Positions 6,275 to 9,890 of a stretch of DNA of 9,890 bases are shown piece by piece. Within the stretch, counting starts at the first letter, position 1, and the number at the start of each line of letters is the position of its first letter. The notes under the pieces were generated by a model. It was not told the DNA's origin, did no database searches, and saw only the letters and a program-made list of their open reading frames with translations. Origin of the DNA: an uncultured Sphingobium sp. (lineage in GTDB: Bacteria; Pseudomonadota; Alphaproteobacteria; Sphingomonadales; Sphingomonadaceae); contig CAJYHD010000101.1 in assembly GCA_913773715.1 (NCBI GenBank), forward strand, positions 1 through 9,890, given 5' to 3'. A program made the translations under genes and the position numbers.

Positions 6275-9145
6275 ATGATCCTTTCGCCCCTGTCCCGCCG
6301 ACTGCCCCTGCTGGTCGGCCTGTCCGCGCTTGCTCTGACCCCGGTGACGCAGGCGCTCGCGCAGAATGCGCCGCTCGCCGCCGCACCCGCCCCGCTCTCC
6401 AGTCTCGTGTCGGCGGTCAACATTCCCTATGAAACCTTCACGCTGCCCAACGGGCTGCGCGTCATCGTCCATACCGATCGCAAGGCGCCGGTGGTCGCGG
6501 TGTCGGTCTGGTACCATGTCGGGTCGCGTTTCGAACCGGCGGGCAAGACCGGCTTCGCCCATCTGTTCGAACATCTGATGTTCTATGGGTCGGAAAATGC
6601 CGATGGGCCGTTCTTCGGACGGCTGGAGGATATCGGCGCGACCGACTGGAACGGCACGACTTGGTTCGATCGCACCAATTATTTCGAGACGGTGCCGACC
6701 GGCGCGCTCGATCGGGCGCTGTTCCTGGAATCCGACCGCATGGGCCATCTGCTGGGTGCGGTGACGCAGAAGAAGCTCGATACCCAGCGCGGCGTCGTCC
6801 AGAACGAAAAGCGGATGGGCGAGAATGAGCCGTACGGCCTCGTCGAATATGCGCAGCTCGCCGCGCTGCTGCCTGAAGGACATCCCTATCGACACAGCAC
6901 GATCGGATCGATGGCTGACCTGAACGCCGCCAGCCTTGCCGACGTGCAGACATGGTTCAAGACGCATTATGGCCCCAACAATGCCGTGTTAGTGCTGGCG
7001 GGCGACATCGACGTGAAGACGGCGCGGATCAAGGTGGAAAAATGGTTCGGCAATATCCCGACCGGCCCCGCGCCCAGGGATGTCGATGCGACCATCCCGA
7101 CGCTGCCGAGCAACGTCGAAAAGACGATGCATGACAATGTCGCCGCGACTCGCCTCTACCGCAACTGGGTGGTGCCGGGGGTGGACGGGCAGGATCTTCC
7201 CGCGCTCGACATCGCGCTTTCGGTCTTCGGCGGGCTTGGCTCGTCGCGCCTCTACAACACGCTGGTGCGCGACGAGAAGGTCGCGGTCGGCGTGAAGGCC
7301 AGCATCCAGCCGTTCGAGAAGATCAGCCTCGCCGAAATCACCGTCGATGTGAAGCCGGGGCAGGACGCCGTTGCGGTGGGCAAGCGGCTCGATGCGCTGC
7401 TCGCCGACTATCTCGCCAAGGGGCCGAATGCGGACGAAGTGCTGCGCGCCGCGACGCAGCAGGTGGCAGGCACCATCTCCGGTCTGGAACAGGTGGGCGG
7501 CTTCAATGGCAAGGCGGTGACGCTGGCCGAGGGGCAGGTCTATTCGAACGATCCGGCCAAATATAAGACGGACCTGGCCGCCTATGCTTCGGCGACGCCC
7601 GCCGAGGTGGCGCAGGCGGCCCGCAAATGGCTGGGGCGCCCCGTCTTCAAGCTGACCGTCGCGCCGGGCCAGCGTTCGCCGGAGGATAATGCGCTGGCGG
7701 GTAATGCGGCGACGCACCACCCTGCCTATTTCCGCGATCCCGCCGCGCCCGCGCCCAAGGCAGGCACGCCGCCGCCGCCCACCAAGGTCGCCGAACCGCC
7801 GATCGAGCCGGTCGCCGATCTCGATTTCCCGACCGTCGAGCATGCAACCTTGAAGAACGGTATCCCGGTCGTGTTCGCCCGGCGGACGACGGTGCCGACG
7901 GTGCGGGTGTCGGTGTCGTTCGACGCGGGCAATGCGGCGGACGACAAGGCGAAGCTTGGTACGGCGGCGCTGACCACCGCCTTGCTGGATGAGGGCACGA
8001 AGAACCGAAGCGCGCTCGTCATCGCGCAGGAACAGGAGCGGCTGGGCGCGGGGATCAGCGCGGCGAACAGCATGGACCGCACCAATGTCGGCCTGTTCGC
8101 GCTGAAGCCCAATCTCGACGCCTCGCTCGACTTGCTGGCCGATGTGATCCGCAATCCGGCCTTCGCCCCGACCGATGTCGAGCGGCTGCGTGGCCAGATG
8201 CTGACCCGCATCGCGTCGGAAAAGACCGCGCCCATGCCGATCGCGCAGCGGCTGCTGCCGCCGCTCCTGTATGGAAAGGCGCATCCCTACGGCATTCCCT
8301 TCACCGGATCAGGGACGGAGAGTGGGGTGAAGGCAGTGACCCGCGCCGACCTCAGCACTTTCCATGATCGCTGGCTGCGGCCGGACAATGCCAAGATCTT
8401 CGTGGCGGGCGACATCAGCCTTTCCGAACTGATGCCGCTGCTGGAAAAGCGCTTCGGCGACTGGAAGGCGCCTGCGACGGCCAAGGGGACCAAGACCTAT
8501 CGCATGGACCGGATGGCGCGAACGCCGCGGATCATCCTGGTCGACAAGCCGCAAAGCCCGCAATCGATGATCCTGGCTGGCGTGCTGACGGGCAAGAAGG
8601 GGACCGACAATCCCGTGATGCTCTCGACTGCCAACGAGATATTGGGCGGCAGCACCACGTCGCGCTTGACGATGGACCTGCGCGAGACGAAGGGCTGGGC
8701 CTATGGCGCGGGTACGGCTTTGCCGGGGGTCAAGGATACGATCCCGCTGCTCGTCTATGCGCCGGTACAGAGCGACAAGACGGGCGAGGCGATCATCGCG
8801 GCGCGGCAGGACATCAAGGATTTCCTGACGACCAAGGGCGCGACCACGGCGGAGCGCAACCAAACGATCAACAGCCAGATCCTGTCGCTGCCCGGCAGCT
8901 TTGAGACGTCGGCCGATCTGCTGGGCGCGATGATGCGCAACGACCTGATCGGACGGCCGGACGATTATTACGAAACGCTGCCCAAGACCTATCGCGCGAT
9001 GACGCCGGCCGATCTCGACAAGGCGGCGCGGGAGGCGATCAATGCCGACGGACTGATCTGGGTCGTAGTCGGCGACGCGAAACTGGTTCGGCCACAGCTT
9101 GACGCGGTTGGCCTGCCAGTGGAAATGGGCACATTGGCAGATTGA
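6275..9145 (+). CDS. Periplasmic M16 (pitrilysin-family) zinc peptidase, two-repeat form
   Basis: A 956-residue member of peptidase family M16, expected to degrade peptides or small proteins within a closed chamber made of two M16 halves. Residues 1-30 form a Sec signal peptide (SRRLPLLVGLSALALTPVTQALAQ), so it should be periplasmic. The N-terminal half holds the inverted zinc motif H96-L-F-E99-H100, the conserved block WNGTTWFDRTNYFETVPTGA (125-144), and probable third ligand E178 in RGVVQNEKR. A proline-rich linker at about 489-513 separates the halves. The C-terminal half has no HxxEH, as usual for the inactive partner domain, but keeps the SRLTMDLRETKGWAYG block that in this family helps bind substrate. 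Length agrees with two complete halves and there is no frameshift. A small gene follows after 28 nt and is probably cotranscribed. The physiological substrate cannot be read from sequence. Confidence 0.95.
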   Translation: MILSPLSRRLPLLVGLSALALTPVTQALAQNAPLAAAPAPLSSLVSAVNIPYETFTLPNGLRVIVHTDRKAPVVAVSVWYHVGSRFEPAGKTGFAHLFEHLMFYGSENADGPFFGRLEDIGATDWNGTTWFDRTNYFETVPTGALDRALFLESDRMGHLLGAVTQKKLDTQRGVVQNEKRMGENEPYGLVEYAQLAALLPEGHPYRHSTIGSMADLNAASLADVQTWFKTHYGPNNAVLVLAGDIDVKTARIKVEKWFGNIPTGPAPRDVDATIPTLPSNVEKTMHDNVAATRLYRNWVVPGVDGQDLPALDIALSVFGGLGSSRLYNTLVRDEKVAVGVKASIQPFEKISLAEITVDVKPGQDAVAVGKRLDALLADYLAKGPNADEVLRAATQQVAGTISGLEQVGGFNGKAVTLAEGQVYSNDPAKYKTDLAAYASATPAEVAQAARKWLGRPVFKLTVAPGQRSPEDNALAGNAATHHPAYFRDPAAPAPKAGTPPPPTKVAEPPIEPVADLDFPTVEHATLKNGIPVVFARRTTVPTVRVSVSFDAGNAADDKAKLGTAALTTALLDEGTKNRSALVIAQEQERLGAGISAANSMDRTNVGLFALKPNLDASLDLLADVIRNPAFAPTDVERLRGQMLTRIASEKTAPMPIAQRLLPPLLYGKAHPYGIPFTGSGTESGVKAVTRADLSTFHDRWLRPDNAKIFVAGDISLSELMPLLEKRFGDWKAPATAKGTKTYRMDRMARTPRIILVDKPQSPQSMILAGVLTGKKGTDNPVMLSTANEILGGSTTSRLTMDLRETKGWAYGAGTALPGVKDTIPLLVYAPVQSDKTGEAIIAARQDIKDFLTTKGATTAERNQTINSQILSLPGSFETSADLLGAMMRNDLIGRPDDYYETLPKTYRAMTPADLDKAAREAINADGLIWVVVGDAKLVRPQLDAVGLPVEMGTLAD

Positions 9146-9160
9146 CGCCAACGTAAACGT

Positions 9161-9167
9161 AAGGAGA
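9161..9167 (+). promoter_or_regulatory. Ribosome binding site of the small beta-rich gene
   Basis: AAGGAGA lies 6 nt before the ATG at 9174, the best Shine-Dalgarno on the plus strand of this window. It rules out the upstream in-frame ATG at 9099, which lies inside the M16 gene. The sequence ACGTAA is directly repeated just before it (9151-9162). Confidence 0.7.
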
Positions 9168-9173
9168 CGAAGC

Positions 9174-9476
9174 ATGGCAAATGTCGATGGCGCCTATGAC
9201 TGCGTGGCGAAGACGCCGATGGGCGATCAGAAGGGCGTGCTGACCGTCGTCAGCAGCGGCGACCGGTTCAACGGCACTTTTGCCGGGGCTTTGGGATCGC
9301 TCGATGTCAACGACGGCAAGGTCGATGGTGATACGCTGAGCTGGAAGATGGACATGACGATGCCGATGCCGATGACTCTGGAATGCGAGGCGACGGTGTC
9401 GGGCGATTCGATCAGCGGCACGATGCAACTGGGCGCATTTGGCGCTTCTGCTTTCTCGGGAACGCGCCGCGCCTGA
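9174..9476 (+). CDS. Small beta-rich protein of unknown function with an alternating-methionine strand
   Basis: A 100-residue protein with no signal peptide and no membrane segment, so probably cytoplasmic. I recall look-alike short proteins (DGxYDxxxKTPMGxQxG...) in sphingomonads but know no function. The sequence alternates polar and apolar residues and is rich in Gly-Asp turns, suggesting a small beta-barrel or lipocalin-like sheet. A motif of the form SGD-x-hydrophobic-x-GT appears at 28-35 and 76-83, with a related VDGDTLSW at 50-57. Residues 59-67 read M-D-M-T-M-P-M-P-M: five methionines at every second position, which in a beta strand would all face one side. Cysteines C10 and C71 are the only two. 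Strong ribosome binding site at 9161-9167. It lies 28 nt after the M16 gene, likely one operon, although that product is exported and this one apparently is not. A ligand-binding role is only a guess. Confidence 0.85.
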   Translation: MANVDGAYDCVAKTPMGDQKGVLTVVSSGDRFNGTFAGALGSLDVNDGKVDGDTLSWKMDMTMPMPMTLECEATVSGDSISGTMQLGAFGASAFSGTRRA

Positions 9477-9480
9477 CTGA

Positions 9481-9517
9481 TTTGTCGCGGCCTGACAATG
9501 GGTTAGGCCGCGACAAA
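9481..9517. terminator. Perfect 13-bp inverted repeat, terminator-like hairpin
   Basis: TTTGTCGCGGCCT (9481-9493) and AGGCCGCGACAAA (9505-9517) are exact inverse complements around an 11-nt loop. It begins 4 nt after the stop codon of the small gene, the usual place for a terminator, and ends 68 nt before the next gene. No T-run follows the stem on the plus strand, so it is an atypical terminator, a 3'-end stabiliser, or a protein-binding site. Confidence 0.6.
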
Positions 9518-9549
9518 GGTGACAGTGAAATAGACATTTTGCAGCAATC

Positions 9550-9578
9550 TTGATTTTATTCCATTAGTTAGCTACCTA
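9550..9578 (+). promoter_or_regulatory. Candidate promoter of the MarR-family gene
   Basis: TTGATT (9550-9555) and TACCTA (9573-9578) are 17 nt apart. A start site about 7 nt downstream would fall at the A of the ATG (9586), implying a leaderless or near-leaderless message, which agrees with the absence of a Shine-Dalgarno. An alternative -35 is TTGCAG at 9539-9544 with a CATTAG -10 at 9562-9567. The assignment is by eye. Confidence 0.4.
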
Positions 9579-9582
9579 ATGG
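9561..9582. promoter_or_regulatory. Near-perfect 22-bp palindrome, probable MarR/SlyA-type operator
   Basis: The half-sites are CCATTAGTTAG (9561-9571) and CTACCTAATGG (9572-9582); 10 of 11 base pairs match. The inner bases TTAGCTACCTAA (9568-9579) agree at 10 of 12 positions with the known SlyA consensus TTAGCAAGCTAA (from memory). It overlaps the candidate -10 and ends 3 nt before the start codon of a SlyA-like gene, which points to autorepression. Confidence 0.7.
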
Positions 9583-9585
9583 TAC

Positions 9586-9890
9586 ATGTCGAAGACGGAA
9601 ATGCGGCGCGCGCTGGCGCATCATATGGCTCCGGTAGCGCGAAACTGGCGCTTGCTGGCAGATGCGACGCTGGCGGAGTTCGGCGTGTCGAACAGCGCGG
9701 GGTGGTGCCTGATCCATATCGACCGGATGGACGGCGATGTTCGGCAAGCGGCACTCGCGGAATCGCTCGATATCAGCCAGCCCTCGCTCGTCCGCACGCT
9801 CGATCAATTGCAGGGGGCGGGGTTGCTGACTCGCGAGCCTGACCCTGACGATAAGCGATCCAACCATATCGTGCTGACGGCGGAAGGCCG
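9586..9890 (+). CDS. MarR/SlyA-family winged-helix transcriptional regulator (3' end cut off by window)
   Basis: The first 101 residues of a dimeric MarR-type DNA-binding regulator; members usually repress their own gene and neighbouring efflux or stress genes until a small ligand or oxidant releases them. Visible parts: N-terminal dimerisation helix (about 6-32), a second helix region with GWCLIHIDRM, the recognition helix SQPSLVRTLDQLQ (64-76, nearly the same as in E. coli SlyA), and the wing REPDPDDKRSNHIVLT (83-98) with the conserved D89-K-R91. The C-terminal dimerisation helices are missing. No Shine-Dalgarno precedes the ATG at 9586; an in-frame ATG at 9601 is the alternative and would cost five residues. 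A near-perfect palindrome of SlyA type ends 3 nt before the start. The genes it controls besides itself are probably to the right of the window. C41 is the only visible cysteine; a redox role is not supported by more than its presence. Confidence 0.92.
   Translation, partial: MSKTEMRRALAHHMAPVARNWRLLADATLAEFGVSNSAGWCLIHIDRMDGDVRQAALAESLDISQPSLVRTLDQLQGAGLLTREPDPDDKRSNHIVLTAEG

Noticed and set aside
6989..8284. Long minus-strand open frame (431 codons) across the M16 gene
   Set aside because: Arginine/histidine-rich composition with no recognisable domain, antisense to a clearly real gene. Such shadow frames are expected where the third-position GC bias suppresses stop codons.
1..9890. Mobile elements, CRISPR arrays, toxin-antitoxin pairs, restriction or other defence genes, tRNA/rRNA
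   Set aside because: Looked for on both strands; no transposase or integrase motifs, spaced repeats, paired small genes or RNA-gene sequences were recognised. The region reads as ordinary core chromosome.

Overview
The window reads as a chromosomal housekeeping stretch from a GC-rich alphaproteobacterium, most likely a sphingomonad (Sphingomonas/Sphingobium type). This rests on the strong GC bias at third codon positions, on the character of the proteins, and on the gene neighbourhood: mutY divergent from a DUF721/DciA gene that is followed by DsbA-like genes. The lineage is inference from familiarity; no search was possible. No rRNA, tRNA, insertion sequence, phage gene, CRISPR array or obvious foreign segment was found.

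Left arm, minus strand (1-2009): a DUF721 (DciA-type) gene is followed by two adjacent DsbA-family thiol oxidoreductase genes. The first is a soluble periplasmic CPHC protein. The second is a predicted lipoprotein with CSHC, and it runs off the left edge. The three are closely spaced and look like one transcription unit.

Middle, plus strand (2036-6177): mutY (A/G mismatch DNA glycosylase) overlaps nudC (NAD(H)/NAD-RNA Nudix hydrolase) by 14 nt. After 45 nt comes pmbA/tldE (metalloprotease partner subunit), which overlaps a CysQ-like inositol-monophosphatase-superfamily gene by 14 nt. The overlaps suggest two coupled pairs, possibly one operon. mutY and the DUF721 gene diverge from a gap of only 26 bp, so their promoters must lie at least partly inside each other's coding sequence.

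Right arm, plus strand (6178-9890): a 97-bp intergenic stretch carries two hairpins, the second resembling an intrinsic terminator just upstream of the next ribosome binding site. Then comes a large periplasmic M16 zinc-protease-family gene and, 28 nt later, a small all-beta protein gene with an alternating-methionine strand. After a perfect 13-bp inverted repeat and a near-perfect 22-bp palindrome, the window ends inside a SlyA/MarR-type regulator gene whose start codon lies 3 nt beyond the palindrome.

I do not see evidence for a new multi-gene system here. The most distinctive signals are the operator/promoter/start arrangement of the MarR gene, the small methionine-strand protein paired with the M16 protease, the hairpin pair before the M16 gene, and the tandem lipoprotein/soluble DsbA pair behind dciA.
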